From contig NZ_GL982513.1 of NCBI RefSeq assembly GCF_000220255.1, positions 1,773,355 through 1,820,885 on the forward strand: a DNA stretch of 47,531 nucleotides. The letters run 5' to 3'. Numbering within the stretch: the first letter of the stretch is position 1; each line of letters begins with the position of its first letter. The position numbers were made by a program, and so were the translations under genes. Source of the DNA: Prevotella pallens ATCC 700821. Lineage in GTDB: Bacteria > Bacteroidota > Bacteroidia > Bacteroidales > Bacteroidaceae. The notes beneath the pieces are model-generated. The model searched no databases, had not been told where the DNA came from, and saw only the letters and a list, made by a program, of their open reading frames with translations. Positions 1 through 8,740 of the stretch are shown in pieces.

Positions 1-128
1 TTTTTCGCATTATTTTATAATAAACTCATTGAAAGACTTTTTGTGAACACACATTCCTCGTTTGCATATATGCATTCCAAATAAATATCGACAAGTTTAT
101 TATATTTATCTTCACTTTCAATACTTTT

Positions 129-899
129 TTAACCGAATGAAAATTGACATCGGCACACTTCTTTTTCCTCTTTAAAACCCGATTTTGTAACTCTAACAGA
201 CACTGTATTATTACATTCGTTTATACTATCTATATTGGTATAAAAGTTTAGCTTATCATTATTGTGAGATTCCATTATATAGGCTATATCAAACTTCTTA
301 ATTCGGTATTTTTTATAGTACTCAATAGGGAAAAGATCTAATATATGTTCAATATATTTTATAGAATTTACATGCCCATTTATGTCTATATCGCTATAAG
401 TTGTAAGTATTGATTGCTGTAGCTTCAAATCATCATCTAATTTTACCCTCGAAGATTTTTTTATGGGATTGGCATAGTCGGCTTCTAAATATTCAGAAAT
501 TGTTTCATTACTTGTTTTCAGAATATCTACAGGCTGGCGAGTTGTTGTATCTATCATTGCCCAAATGCTTTTTCCGTATCCATACACATATCCATCTTTA
601 TTAGTTATTTTGAAATTACGGTTGGTAAAATAACGCATCACGCTATCTATCCAAGTTTCTACAACAAAATCTTCATAAATAGCAGGAATTTTATCTAACT
701 CGACAGAAAGTCTACTCAACACCCATGTCTTATTTACAGAGTTCAAATAGTTTACCCCATATCCTCTATCATTACTATGAAAGTCTGCAGCATTCAGAAG
801 ATTATTTCCTAAATGCCCGATAAATAAATGCTTTGTGAAATCACAATGAAATGGCTCTGCAACAAAATTATATTTGCCTATCTTTGGTAAGTTATTCAT
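129..899 (-). CDS. Acyl-ACP thioesterase family protein
   Basis: Predicted cytoplasmic thioesterase that releases fatty acids from acyl carrier protein, ending chain elongation. The 256-residue product matches the usual length of bacterial FatA/FatB-like enzymes (double hotdog fold). The first hotdog half carries the stretch FVAEPFHCDF, and the second half has the Asn-Gly-His segment DINGHVNSIKYIEHI, the usual place of catalytic Asn and His. I start at the ATG at 899 because the protein begins there with the family-like MNNLPKIGKYNF; an in-frame ATG at 962 would add 21 residues with no family resemblance. No clear -7 box was found upstream. After the TAA the same frame stays open for 37 more codons to position 15 (see findings). 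Family assignment is firm; the substrate chain length cannot be read from sequence. Confidence 0.85.
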   Translation of the reverse strand: MNNLPKIGKYNFVAEPFHCDFTKHLFIGHLGNNLLNAADFHSNDRGYGVNYLNSVNKTWVLSRLSVELDKIPAIYEDFVVETWIDSVMRYFTNRNFKITNKDGYVYGYGKSIWAMIDTTTRQPVDILKTSNETISEYLEADYANPIKKSSRVKLDDDLKLQQSILTTYSDIDINGHVNSIKYIEHILDLFPIEYYKKYRIKKFDIAYIMESHNNDKLNFYTNIDSINECNNTVSVRVTKSGFKEEKEVCRCQFSFG

Positions 900-1130
900 A
901 TCCGATATACGATTAATTATATACTCTTGCAAAAATAACGATATTCTTATGAAAATTTGCATAGCGTATATATTAATTTCGTTTTATACGGAAAATTTAA
1001 AACAACCTATTTAAACGAGATTATGAATCGCACCAGAATAGAAAATATAGAAAAAATAGAGAAGATGATTCTATGAAAAATATATTTGTACTAAATAAAA
1101 GACTGCAAAAATATGATTTGATTTCAATAA

Positions 1131-1193
1131 AAATATAATAATAAAATCTTATTTTATAATTACAAAATTATCTTTTATAATTATAAAATTTTA
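1131..1193. repeat. Three tandem 21-bp AT-rich units
   Basis: Units start at 1131, 1152 and 1173. The last two share TTTTATAATTA followed by AAAAT; the first is more diverged. It lies in the 364-base gap between the thioesterase and ompA, where apart from the ompA terminator I see no gene. It resembles the arrays at 2988 and 10349 in sequence and period. Confidence 0.7.
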
Positions 1194-1260
1194 GAGACTT
1201 TAATCGCAACCAAGGTTATACATAGTTTAGATAATTTTATTACTCACTATGTAAAACAAA

Positions 1261-1296
1261 AATCCCCAGTACTTTCGTACTGAGGATTAATTGTGT
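1261..1296 (-). terminator. Rho-independent terminator of ompA
   Basis: On the minus strand a 12-base stem (AATCCTCAGTAC paired with GTACTGGGGATT, one G-T pair) closes on a GAAA loop and is followed by a T-rich tract. It lies about 40 bases after the ompA stop codon. Confidence 0.85.
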
Positions 1297-1326
1297 AATC
1301 TAAAATTTAATTATTCTATTTATTTT

Positions 1327-2478
1327 TTATTTTACGTAAACAACTGCAAGACGGTTAGAAGTTACACCTTGAACACCCTTACCAGTAGCTTCGTCTACAA
1401 TTACGCCACGACCAGAAAGGTAATTTGCAACTGCTGTTGCGCGGTTTTCAGATAACTTCTGGTTGAATGCTGCAGAACCTTCTGGAGAAGCAGTACCAAC
1501 AACTTGAACATGGCTACCTTCCTTAATGTTATCGAGAGCAGCTTTTGCTTCTCTTGTAAGATTGTACTTACCTTGAGCAAATGTTACGAATACGAGGTCA
1601 GAAACTGTGAATTCCTTAACTTTAACTGAAGGTACTTCCTTAACAACTTCAACTTCCTTAGTGATAACTTCTGGTTTACGGTTGCGAAGTTCGTTGATTT
1701 GTGCATTAAGTGCATCAATTTCAGCTTGATCGCGTGGAGTTACAATTGTGAAGTTGTGAGTTCCATTAGAGTTTGCAAACTTGTAAATGATACCAGCGTT
1801 CAATTGAACGAATGAATTGTTGATGTTGTAAGCTGGTTGACCATCTTGTGCTGCAGTCTTGTAATCATAACCAACATTGTAGTCGTTATAATTGAATGTA
1901 CCTGATGGATTAACAGTAATATTCTTTGAATGAGACTTGCCTAAGAATGCAAAGTTGATAGATGGCTCAACATAGAACTGCCATTGTTTTTCAGCACCGA
2001 AATTGAATGCGAAATTAAGAGCAGCTTTAGATGTCATACGATTACGTTGATTTTCTGTTGCCTTCTCAAACATATCGTTGTTTGTGAATATATGCATCCA
2101 ACCAAGACCATAAAGAGCGCTAACTTCAAAAGCACGAGGCTCACCTTTATAACCACCAAACCAATTGCTCAAATTTACTGTACCGAGTAAGCTAACATTT
2201 GTAGCACGTACAACAGTACCTGTTGAATACCAAGGTTTGTTTGAGAAATAAGCGTTACCCTCAACTGCTAAACCGAATACTGGAGTAAAATAACGACCAA
2301 GACGAAGACCTGCATTTGCATTAAGATCGCTTAACCATTTGTGACCTGTTGTTTTAGTAGCAACACCACCATTAATACCAATGTAAATGTTGTCGAAAGT
2401 CTTACTTTCTGCAACTGTCTGAGCAGATGCAGATGCTGCGAATATTGAGGCAGCGAACAATAAACCTAACTTTTTCAT
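1327..2478 (-). CDS. OmpA-family outer membrane porin
   Basis: Outer membrane protein of 383 residues: a signal peptide (MKKLGLLFAASIFAASASAQ, cleavage after Ala-Gln region), then an N-terminal beta-barrel rich in alternating aromatic residues (about 25-235), a short coiled stretch (DQAEIDALNAQINELRNRKP, about 250-270), and a C-terminal OmpA-like peptidoglycan-binding domain (about 285-383). The domain shows the expected NQKLSENRATAVANYL helix. Abundant homologues in Bacteroidota stabilise the envelope by joining outer membrane and peptidoglycan. The gene is monocistronic, with its own promoter and terminator. The codon choice looks regular and GC-richer than the flanks, as in highly expressed genes. 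The C-terminal domain is slightly short compared with Escherichia coli OmpA, and ends at SNRLAVVYVK. Confidence 0.93.
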   Translation of the reverse strand: MKKLGLLFAASIFAASASAQTVAESKTFDNIYIGINGGVATKTTGHKWLSDLNANAGLRLGRYFTPVFGLAVEGNAYFSNKPWYSTGTVVRATNVSLLGTVNLSNWFGGYKGEPRAFEVSALYGLGWMHIFTNNDMFEKATENQRNRMTSKAALNFAFNFGAEKQWQFYVEPSINFAFLGKSHSKNITVNPSGTFNYNDYNVGYDYKTAAQDGQPAYNINNSFVQLNAGIIYKFANSNGTHNFTIVTPRDQAEIDALNAQINELRNRKPEVITKEVEVVKEVPSVKVKEFTVSDLVFVTFAQGKYNLTREAKAALDNIKEGSHVQVVGTASPEGSAAFNQKLSENRATAVANYLSGRGVIVDEATGKGVQGVTSNRLAVVYVK

Positions 2479-2530
2479 TTCTCTGAAAATTTATTAATAC
2501 CCTTTTAAATAAAAATTTTATATTACGGTG

Positions 2531-2562
2531 CAAAGTAATAGAAAAATATGCAGATGACCAAA
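2531..2562 (-). promoter_or_regulatory. Promoter of ompA
   Basis: On the minus strand a -33 TTTG (2559-2562) is followed after 20 bases by TTACTTTGCA, a near match to the Bacteroidota -7 box TAnnTTTG. The start codon is about 52 bases downstream, leaving an untranslated leader of some 45 bases. Confidence 0.7.
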
Positions 2563-2987
2563 TATTTTTCCCGAAAAGTGTGTAAAAAGGTCTTTTTTTT
2601 ATGTTTTATATGGTCAAATTGCCAAGAAACATATTATTTTACCCATTTTAGAGTTTTAAAATAAGTTGTTTCTATTGTTTATAATACTAATAAAATATAG
2701 TTGCATCAATAAAGTTACACGCTCCTATCTTATATAGAAAAAGAGATGCTGAAAATATTTATCAGTTTACATTCATTTAATCATCTATGTTTTTTGCTGA
2801 TATAATAAAAAAGAGTAAACTAAATTTGGAAAAGCCAATCTATTATTCTTACATATATGTTCACTTGTATGCAACTATCCAACACCTATAACAAATAAAG
2901 TATCTACAAAAGTTACCAAATATAAAAAAAGGTGTCTAGTAAAAGTAGGAAAAGGAAAAATCAAGAGCAAAGAAAGGAGGTTTAGCA
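2563..2987. other. Intergenic stretch, no gene seen
   Basis: AT-rich DNA between the ompA promoter and the 21-bp array at 2988. Both strands were read and no convincing reading frame, RNA or promoter was found. A purine-rich tract with GGAGG lies at 2971-2980 but has no reading frame behind it. Confidence 0.4.
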
Positions 2988-3050
2988 GAATTTATAATAA
3001 GAAAATTAAAAATTATAATTACAGTTTTTCATTTTGTAATTAAAATTTAG
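2988..3050. repeat. Three tandem 21-bp AT-rich units
   Basis: Units begin at 2988, 3009 and 3030 and share a core around TAATTA/TAATAA. The first unit starts CAGAATTTATAATAAGAAAA, almost the same as the start of the array at 10349 (CAGAATTTATTATTAGAAAA), so the two sites belong to one dispersed family. Confidence 0.72.
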
Positions 3051-3193
3051 CTGCATTTAAATTAAAAACAAAGGGTCTATTTCCAATTAAAAGAAGTATT
3101 GTTGGGGGCTAATATCTGTTTTAGATTACTGCGAATTTGGTTCTTTAAAAGATTCTGAGAAATAGTTCTCAGTATCTTCATTTACATTTTAAC

Positions 3194-3229
3194 AAAAAAG
3201 AGGTTCGTAACCATTCTACAAACCTCTTT
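3194..3229 (-). terminator. Terminator of the oxidoreductase operon
   Basis: Minus strand: AAAGAGGTTTGTA pairs with TTACGAACCTCTTT around a short loop and is followed by a T-run. It lies 27 bases after the stop of the last gene of the operon. Confidence 0.8.
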
Positions 3230-3255
3230 CTTATAATTCTTAGAAATTATGCTAT

Positions 3256-3801
3256 TTATCTAATTTCCTGAATAATATTACCACCAGCTTCTACAGCCTC
3301 CATATTCAAAGGAATTAAATGATGATGACGTTCAGGCAAAGTCTTAAATAAAGCTTTATTTAATCCTTCTAAACTTACAACAGGACAAACCTTTAGTAAT
3401 CCGCCGAGCACTATCATATTAAATACTTTAGAATTCTTCATCTCAGCAGCTTTATTCATTGCATCAATACGATAAATCTTAATATCAGAACGAACAGGTG
3501 GTGTGTTTATTCCAAATCCATCATATATAAGTATTCCACCTGGCTTAAGTTTTGGCTCAAACTTTTCGAGCGAAGGTTGATTTAACACAATTGCAACATC
3601 ATACTTACTTAATATAGGAGAAGATATGCGTTCATCGCTTACAATTACTGTAACATTAGCTGTTCCACCACGTTGTTCTGGTCCATAAGCAGGCATCCAC
3701 GTTACTTCCTTATCTTCCATTAAACCTGAGTAAGCTAATATTTTTCCCATAGAGAGGACGCCTTGTCCTCCAAAACCACTAATTATTATTTCTTTCTTCA
3801 T
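3256..3801 (-). CDS. 2-oxoacid:ferredoxin oxidoreductase, gamma subunit
   Basis: Gamma subunit (181 residues) of an oxygen-sensitive enzyme that oxidatively decarboxylates a 2-oxoacid to the acyl-CoA and reduces ferredoxin. The N-terminus IIISGFGGQGVLSMGKILA and the following MPAYGPEQRGGTANVTVIVS are hallmarks of the POR gamma domain, which binds coenzyme A. It is the last gene of the operon, 22 bases after the beta subunit. The substrate (branched-chain 2-oxoacid, 2-oxoglutarate or other) cannot be decided from this subunit; close homologues in Bacteroidota are named either KOR or VOR. No Shine-Dalgarno sequence precedes it, unlike the alpha and beta genes. Confidence 0.9.
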   Translation of the reverse strand: MKKEIIISGFGGQGVLSMGKILAYSGLMEDKEVTWMPAYGPEQRGGTANVTVIVSDERISSPILSKYDVAIVLNQPSLEKFEPKLKPGGILIYDGFGINTPPVRSDIKIYRIDAMNKAAEMKNSKVFNMIVLGGLLKVCPVVSLEGLNKALFKTLPERHHHLIPLNMEAVEAGGNIIQEIR

Positions 3802-3823
3802 ATTGTGAATGCTTTAAATTAGT

Positions 3824-4594
3824 TTACATTCCCGTTTCATCTTTAAGATCTCCCTTTTGATAATGTGGGAACATATTTTCACGCATCCATTCATTAGCTT
3901 TCACTGGGCTAAGTTTCCAACCACTATTACAAGTTGCCACAATTTCAATAAGAGAACTGCCTTTACCTTGCATACTTGCTGTAAATGCTTTTCGAATTGC
4001 TTTTTTTGCTTTATTAATAGATGCGACTGTATCAACACTCTGACGAGTAACATAACAAGTTCCATCTAATCGACTTGCCAGATCTGTCATATTAAGTGGA
4101 TAACCATGAATATCTGGAACTCGACCAAAAGGACAAGTTGCCGTTTTTTGCCCTAACAATGTCGTAGGAGCCATTTGTCCTCCTGTCATTCCATAAATAG
4201 CATTATTAATGAATATGATAGTTATATTTTCTCCTCTATTAAGAGCATGAATAGTTTCTGCAGTTCCTATACAAGCTAAGTCTCCATCTCCTTGATAAGT
4301 AAAGACCAAACGGTCTGGCCAAAGTCGTTTTATAGCTGTAGCTACTGCTGGTGCTCTTCCATGTGCGGCTTCTTGCCAGTCAATATCAAGGTAACGATAA
4401 GCAAAAACAGCACAACCTACAGGACACACACCAATTGTTTTTTCGTCCATACCCATATCGGCAATAACCTCTGCTACGAGTTTATGCACAACACCATGTG
4501 AACAACCAGGACAATAATGCATTGTCGTATCGTTCATTAGTTTTGGTTTTTCGTATACCAAATTTTCTGGTGAAATTATATTATTTTCTGCCAT
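3824..4594 (-). CDS. 2-oxoacid:ferredoxin oxidoreductase, beta subunit (ThDP-binding)
   Basis: Beta subunit of 256 residues carrying thiamine diphosphate. The family signature is visible: the Cys pair in HYCPGCSHG near residue 27, then the ThDP motif running from GDGDLACIG to the Asn-Asn of FINNAIYGMTGGQ (about 100-140). The following MAPTT fits the metal and pyrophosphate environment of the family. It lies between alpha (17 bases upstream) and gamma. A GGAGG stands 8 bases before the ATG at 4594, which is unusual for this phylum. The complex is cytoplasmic and would pass electrons to the ferredoxin encoded two genes upstream. Confidence 0.92.
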   Translation of the reverse strand: MAENNIISPENLVYEKPKLMNDTTMHYCPGCSHGVVHKLVAEVIADMGMDEKTIGVCPVGCAVFAYRYLDIDWQEAAHGRAPAVATAIKRLWPDRLVFTYQGDGDLACIGTAETIHALNRGENITIIFINNAIYGMTGGQMAPTTLLGQKTATCPFGRVPDIHGYPLNMTDLASRLDGTCYVTRQSVDTVASINKAKKAIRKAFTASMQGKGSSLIEIVATCNSGWKLSPVKANEWMRENMFPHYQKGDLKDETGM

Positions 4595-4611
4595 TAGGCA
4601 TTCCTCCGTTT

Positions 4612-5697
4612 TTATTTTACAAGTTTATCTTTTAGTGCTTTAACTATCTCTTCTGGCTCTGGAACAATACCACCTAATCTTCCAAAATGTTCAACTGGTA
4701 GAGTACCATCTATAGCAAGTCTAACATCTTGGACCATTTGTCCAGCATTAATCTCACTTACCAATATACCTTTCTTTCCTTTAGAGATTTCAACAAGCTC
4801 TTTACTTGGGAATGGCCACAGAGTTATTGGGCGGAATAAACCGACCTTCAGACCTTGTTCGCGTGCTAATTCCATAGCTTTTTCTCCAATACGAGATGCA
4901 CTACCAAAACTTACAATCACATAATCTGCATCTTCACATTGGCTTATTTCGAAACGTGTCTCCGTTTCTTTTATTTTTGTGTATTTTTCTTGTAGGTGTA
5001 AGTTTCTTTTTTCCATTACTTCAGATTTCAATTCAAGTGATGTAATGATATTTGGAACACGTCCACCTTTACGTCCCATACTAGCCCATGGACATTCTTT
5101 TTCAACTTCTTCTTCTGTACGACGAGGTTTCATAGGAGGTAAAACTACTTTTTCCATCATCTGGCCAATTACACCATCAGAAAGAATCATAGCAGGATTA
5201 CGATATTTAAATGCTAATTCAAAAGCTAAATCTACAAAATCTGCCATTTCCTGAACAGAATTAGGAGCTAAAACTATAACGTTATAATCTCCATTACCAC
5301 CTCCTCTTGTTGCTTGGAAATAATCACTCTGACTAGGTTGTATTGTTCCTAATCCAGGTCCTCCGCGTTGTACATTTACAAAAACACCTGGAAGTTCGGC
5401 ACCTGCCATATAACTTATTCCCTCTTGCATTAAAGCTACACCAGGAGAAGAAGAAGAAGTTAAAACTCTTTTTCCAGCACCAGCTCCTCCATAAATCATA
5501 TTAATAGAAGAAGTTTCGCTTTCTGCTTGCAAAACAACCATACCAGTTGTTTCCCATGGTTTTAATAATGCTAATGTTTCTATTATTTCACTTTGTGGAG
5601 TAATAGGATAGCCGAAATATCCATCTGCACCACAACGTATAGCAGCGTGAGCAATAGCTTCGTTGCCTTTCATTAATGTTACTTCTTTTTCTGCCAT
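4612..5697 (-). CDS. vorB: 2-oxoacid:ferredoxin oxidoreductase, alpha subunit (VorB-type)
   Basis: Alpha subunit of 361 residues with the POR N-terminal fold (GADGYFGYPITPQSEI, about 20-36), the segment LQAESETSSINMIYGGAGAG, and a C-terminal transketolase-like domain (about 260-361). I start at the ATG at 5697: it is 2 bases after the ferredoxin stop, preceded by GGAGG at 7 bases, and followed by the typical MAEKEVTLMKGNEA. The longer frame from 5736 would run back into the ferredoxin gene. The sequence resembles subunits annotated as 3-methyl-2-oxobutanoate dehydrogenase VorB, so branched-chain 2-oxoacids are a likely substrate, with acyl-CoA products or, in reverse, amino acid synthesis. 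Substrate is an inference from naming of relatives. Confidence 0.88.
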   Translation of the reverse strand: MAEKEVTLMKGNEAIAHAAIRCGADGYFGYPITPQSEIIETLALLKPWETTGMVVLQAESETSSINMIYGGAGAGKRVLTSSSSPGVALMQEGISYMAGAELPGVFVNVQRGGPGLGTIQPSQSDYFQATRGGGNGDYNVIVLAPNSVQEMADFVDLAFELAFKYRNPAMILSDGVIGQMMEKVVLPPMKPRRTEEEVEKECPWASMGRKGGRVPNIITSLELKSEVMEKRNLHLQEKYTKIKETETRFEISQCEDADYVIVSFGSASRIGEKAMELAREQGLKVGLFRPITLWPFPSKELVEISKGKKGILVSEINAGQMVQDVRLAIDGTLPVEHFGRLGGIVPEPEEIVKALKDKLVK

Positions 5698-5699
5698 TC

Positions 5700-5933
5700 T
5701 TATTCCTCCACTCTTTTTTTGTATACGGTAATACAACCATCAGGACATACAGTTGCACATGCTGCACAACCAATACATAAATCAGCGTGTGCAGGTTCTA
5801 CGTATGTATATCCGTGTACATTTACTTTTTTTTGAGCCATGTCAATCACATCTTTAGGGCAGGCAACAATACACAATTGGCAGCCTTTACATCTATCTGT
5901 GTTTACGACAATTGCTCCTTTAATCTTGCTCAT
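5700..5933 (-). CDS. 4Fe-4S dicluster ferredoxin subunit of the oxidoreductase
   Basis: A 77-residue bacterial ferredoxin with two cluster motifs: CKGCQLCIVACP (about 15-26) and CIGCAACATVCP (about 53-64). All eight cysteines are present, so two [4Fe-4S] clusters are expected. As the delta-type subunit it would take electrons from the ThDP enzyme. It is the second gene of the operon, 13 bases after the TPR gene and 2 bases before alpha. No Shine-Dalgarno sequence precedes its start. Confidence 0.93.
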   Translation of the reverse strand: MSKIKGAIVVNTDRCKGCQLCIVACPKDVIDMAQKKVNVHGYTYVEPAHADLCIGCAACATVCPDGCITVYKKRVEE

Positions 5934-5946
5934 TGTTTTTGTATTT

Positions 5947-6126
5947 TTAAGGATTATAAGCGTCCTTGTTGTAAAAATTGAAAATGTCTTCTAACATTTT
6001 CTTTGCCTCTAAGGCTGGAGACTCTGGATCGAGTTCTATTGCCTCTAGGTAACAATTCATTGCATTCTTTAAATCGCCTTTCTTTTTGAATTCATTGCCC
6101 TGTCGGAAAAATTCTTCCGCAGTCAT
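5947..6126 (-). CDS. Small single-TPR protein heading the oxidoreductase operon
   Basis: A 59-residue gene easily missed by length cut-offs. It reads MTAEEFFRQGNEFKKKG and continues through NAMNCYLEAIELDPESPAL, which fits one tetratricopeptide repeat (Gly, Ala and Pro at the usual places) plus an acidic C-terminal helix. A GGAGG lies 6 bases before the ATG. The stop is 13 bases before the ferredoxin start, so co-transcription is likely. A role in assembly or docking of the oxidoreductase is possible but is inference only. Confidence 0.82.
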   Translation of the reverse strand: MTAEEFFRQGNEFKKKGDLKNAMNCYLEAIELDPESPALEAKKMLEDIFNFYNKDAYNP

Positions 6127-6204
6127 AATAGTCCTCCTTTCGTTTATAGTTATTTTGTAATAAATTATTAGGTGAAAATCTATTCGCGTTGTTTTTATTT
6201 TTTA

Positions 6205-6231
6205 TGATATCAATTTTGTGATATCAATTTT
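6205..6231. repeat. Tandem direct repeat TGATATCAATTTT
   Basis: Two exact 13-base copies at 6205-6217 and 6219-6231, separated by one base (period 14), just upstream of the TPR gene and downstream of folD. Each contains GATATC. Could be an operator or chance; nothing else supports a function. Confidence 0.5.
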
Positions 6232-6244
6232 ATCAGAATAATTC

Positions 6245-7129
6245 TTATTTATAGTATTCTTTTTTTCCTGCTGCCAGTGTATTCTTCATTAAAGAACATA
6301 TTGTCATAGGACCTACTCCACCAGGAACGGGTGTTATATAAGAACATTTAGGTGCAACTTCGTCGAATTTTACATCTCCTGTTAATTTGAATCCACTTGG
6401 TCGAGATGAATCTGGAACTCTAGTTGTGCCTACATCTAGTATAACGGCACCTTCTTTTACCATATCTGCCGTAACAAATTCAGGTTTTCCGATAGCTGCA
6501 ATTATAATATCGGCAGCCAAACATTCTTCTTTCAAAGTCTTTGAATGAGAATGACACACTGTAACAGTTGCATCACCAAATTGTTTTTGCATCATTAGTT
6601 GTGCCATTGGTTTACCAACAATATTACTTCTGCCAAGAATAACACATTTCTTTCCTGATGTTGGAATATTATAATGTTGGAGTAAAGTTAACATTCCTAA
6701 TGGTGTTGCTGATATGAAGCATGGTAAACCAATAGACATTCGTCCAACATTTATTGGGTGAAAGCCATCTACATCTTTACGATAGTCAACTGCCATTATT
6801 ATTTTTTGTTCGTCTATATGTTTGGGCAATGGAAGTTGCATTATAAAGCCGTCTACATCATCGTCTTTATTTAGTTTATCTACACATGCGAGCAGTTCTT
6901 CTTCTGTAACATCGCTTTCAAAGCGAATTAGCGAAGATTTAAAGCCACAAGCCTCACAAGCTAACACTTTATTTTTTACATAAGTTTCACTCCCGCCATC
7001 GTGTCCAACAAGTACAGCTGCAAGATGTGGTCGTTTTCCTCCAACTTCTACAATTTTACGTACTTCTTCCGCAATTTCTTTTTTAATAGCTGTTGCGGTA
7101 GCTTTTCCATCAATAAGTTTATAATTCAT
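6245..7129 (-). CDS. folD: Bifunctional methylenetetrahydrofolate dehydrogenase/cyclohydrolase
   Basis: Cytoplasmic enzyme of one-carbon metabolism that interconverts 5,10-methylene-THF, 5,10-methenyl-THF and 10-formyl-THF using NADP. The 294-residue length is standard. Visible hallmarks are [14 protein letters not shown] (about 42-55, with the catalytic Tyr and Lys), [13 protein letters not shown] (about 95-107), the nucleotide-binding [15 protein letters not shown], and the C-terminal [13 protein letters not shown]. It follows ffh by 40 bases and is probably transcribed with it. No Shine-Dalgarno sequence. Confidence 0.97.
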   Translation of the reverse strand: MNYKLIDGKATATAIKKEIAEEVRKIVEVGGKRPHLAAVLVGHDGGSETYVKNKVLACEACGFKSSLIRFESDVTEEELLACVDKLNKDDDVDGFIMQLPLPKHIDEQKIIMAVDYRKDVDGFHPINVGRMSIGLPCFISATPLGMLTLLQHYNIPTSGKKCVILGRSNIVGKPMAQLMMQKQFGDATVTVCHSHSKTLKEECLAADIIIAAIGKPEFVTADMVKEGAVILDVGTTRVPDSSRPSGFKLTGDVKFDEVAPKCSYITPVPGGVGPMTICSLMKNTLAAGKKEYYK

Positions 7130-7169
7130 AAGGCTTGAATGTAGGTTTTATTATATTATTCTTTTTGAA

Positions 7170-8522
7170 CTATAGTTTAGGCATCTTTGGCATTCCTGGC
7201 ATATTTTTCATTTTACCCATCATTCCTGCCATTTTAGACCCCGTAACCATTTTCATCATTTTACGTGTCTGCTCGAATTGCTTTATGAGTCTATTTACCT
7301 CTTGTATATTGGTACCTGACCCTTTTGCAATACGCTGACGTCGAGAGTTATTTAATATTTCCGGATTAGTTCTCTCCTTTGGCGTCATACTTTGTATAAT
7401 TGCTTCTATTCCTTTAAAAGCATTATCGTCAATATCAACATCGCGTATAGCTTTTCCTACACCAGGAATCATTGCAGCAAGATCTTTTAGATTTCCCATT
7501 TTTTTGATTTGCTGTATTTGGTTGTAGAAATCGTTGAAATCGAATTTATTTTTTTGTATTTTCTTTTGAAGCCTTTTTGCTTCTTCTTCATCGAATTGCT
7601 CTTGGGCACGTTCTACAAGCGAAACAACATCGCCCATTCCCAATATACGATCAGCCATTCTTGCAGGATGGAACACATCTAATGCGTCCATTTTCTCTCC
7701 TGTACCAATAAACTTTATAGGTTTGGTTACAACTGTTCGAATTGATAATGCAGCACCACCACGTGTATCGCCATCGAGTTTGGTTAATACAACACCATCA
7801 AAGTCTAATCTGTCGTTAAATTCTTTTGCTGTGTTTACTGCATCTTGACCTGTCATAGAGTCTACAACAAATAAAACCTCGTCGGGATTTACATGCTTTT
7901 TCAGACTTTCTATTTCGTCCATCATTTCTGCATCAACAGCTAAGCGTCCAGCAGTATCTATAATTACTACATCGTTTCCATTAGATTTTGCTTCTTTTAT
8001 AGCGTTCTCGGCAATAGCATTTACATTTTTGCTATCGGGTTCGCTATATACGGGAACATCTACCGATTCGCCTACAACTTTTAATTGTTGAATAGCTGCA
8101 GGACGATATACATCGCAAGCTACAAGCAATGGTTTTTTATGTTCTTTTGTTTTTAACAGATTGGCTAATTTACCAGAAAACGTTGTTTTACCAGAACCTT
8201 GCAATCCGCTCATTAAGATTATGGCTGGTTTATTTTCTAATTTTAAACCAACTGATTCGCCACCCATCAATTTTACCAATTCATCATGAACAATTTTCAC
8301 CATAAGCTGTCCTGGCTTCACGGCTGTTAAAACGTTCATTCCTAAAGCTTTTTGCTTTACAGTATCGGTAAATGATTTCGCAACCTTATAATTGACATCG
8401 GCATCTAACAATGCACGACGAACATCTTTCAACGTTTCTGCTACGTTTATTTCTGTAATCTTTCCCTCTCCCTTTAATATTTTAAAGGAGCGCTCAAGTC
8501 TATCGCTTAAATTCTCAAACAT
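7170..8522 (-). CDS. ffh: Signal recognition particle GTPase Ffh (SRP54)
   Basis: Protein part of the signal recognition particle, which binds signal sequences on ribosomes and delivers them to FtsY. It has 450 residues with the N domain (1-85), the G domain with P-loop GLQGSGKTT (about 105-113), DTAGR and TKLDGDTRGG, and a methionine-rich M domain ending in repeated Met-Gly-Met segments (MAGMMGKMKNMPGMPKMPKL) that holds the signal peptide and SRP RNA sites. Start at 8522 is supported by its own promoter about 36 bases upstream. The 4.5S RNA gene was not found in this window. Confidence 0.97.
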   Translation of the reverse strand: MFENLSDRLERSFKILKGEGKITEINVAETLKDVRRALLDADVNYKVAKSFTDTVKQKALGMNVLTAVKPGQLMVKIVHDELVKLMGGESVGLKLENKPAIILMSGLQGSGKTTFSGKLANLLKTKEHKKPLLVACDVYRPAAIQQLKVVGESVDVPVYSEPDSKNVNAIAENAIKEAKSNGNDVVIIDTAGRLAVDAEMMDEIESLKKHVNPDEVLFVVDSMTGQDAVNTAKEFNDRLDFDGVVLTKLDGDTRGGAALSIRTVVTKPIKFIGTGEKMDALDVFHPARMADRILGMGDVVSLVERAQEQFDEEEAKRLQKKIQKNKFDFNDFYNQIQQIKKMGNLKDLAAMIPGVGKAIRDVDIDDNAFKGIEAIIQSMTPKERTNPEILNNSRRQRIAKGSGTNIQEVNRLIKQFEQTRKMMKMVTGSKMAGMMGKMKNMPGMPKMPKL

Positions 8523-8557
8523 TATGTTATATATGTGTTCTTTTCGAAATAAATATA

Positions 8558-8591
8558 TGCAAAGATAATAAATAAGACAAATAATGACAAA
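8558..8591 (-). promoter_or_regulatory. Promoter of ffh-folD
   Basis: Minus strand: -33 TTTG (8588-8591), 20-base gap, -7 TATCTTTGCA. A textbook Bacteroidota promoter. Confidence 0.8.
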
Positions 8592-8670
8592 GAAAAAATG
8601 TATTTTTTTTGTGGTTCATAGTTTTTATAATCTAATGAAAATCATTAACAGATAAAAAGCTAGCAAAAAT

Positions 8671-8702
8671 TTTGTCTATCTAAAAATAATATATAATTTC
8701 GC
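8671..8702 (+). promoter_or_regulatory. Promoter of the GYF-domain gene
   Basis: -33 TTTG at 8671-8674, 19-base gap, then TAATTTCG at 8694-8701, one base off TAnnTTTG. The start codon is 39 bases further. Confidence 0.55.
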
Positions 8703-8740
8703 AACTTATAAGTTTTAACAAAATAATAAGATTGAAAGAA

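Noticed and set aside
2971..2987. Ribosome binding site GGAGG
   Set aside because: No reading frame of useful length follows it.
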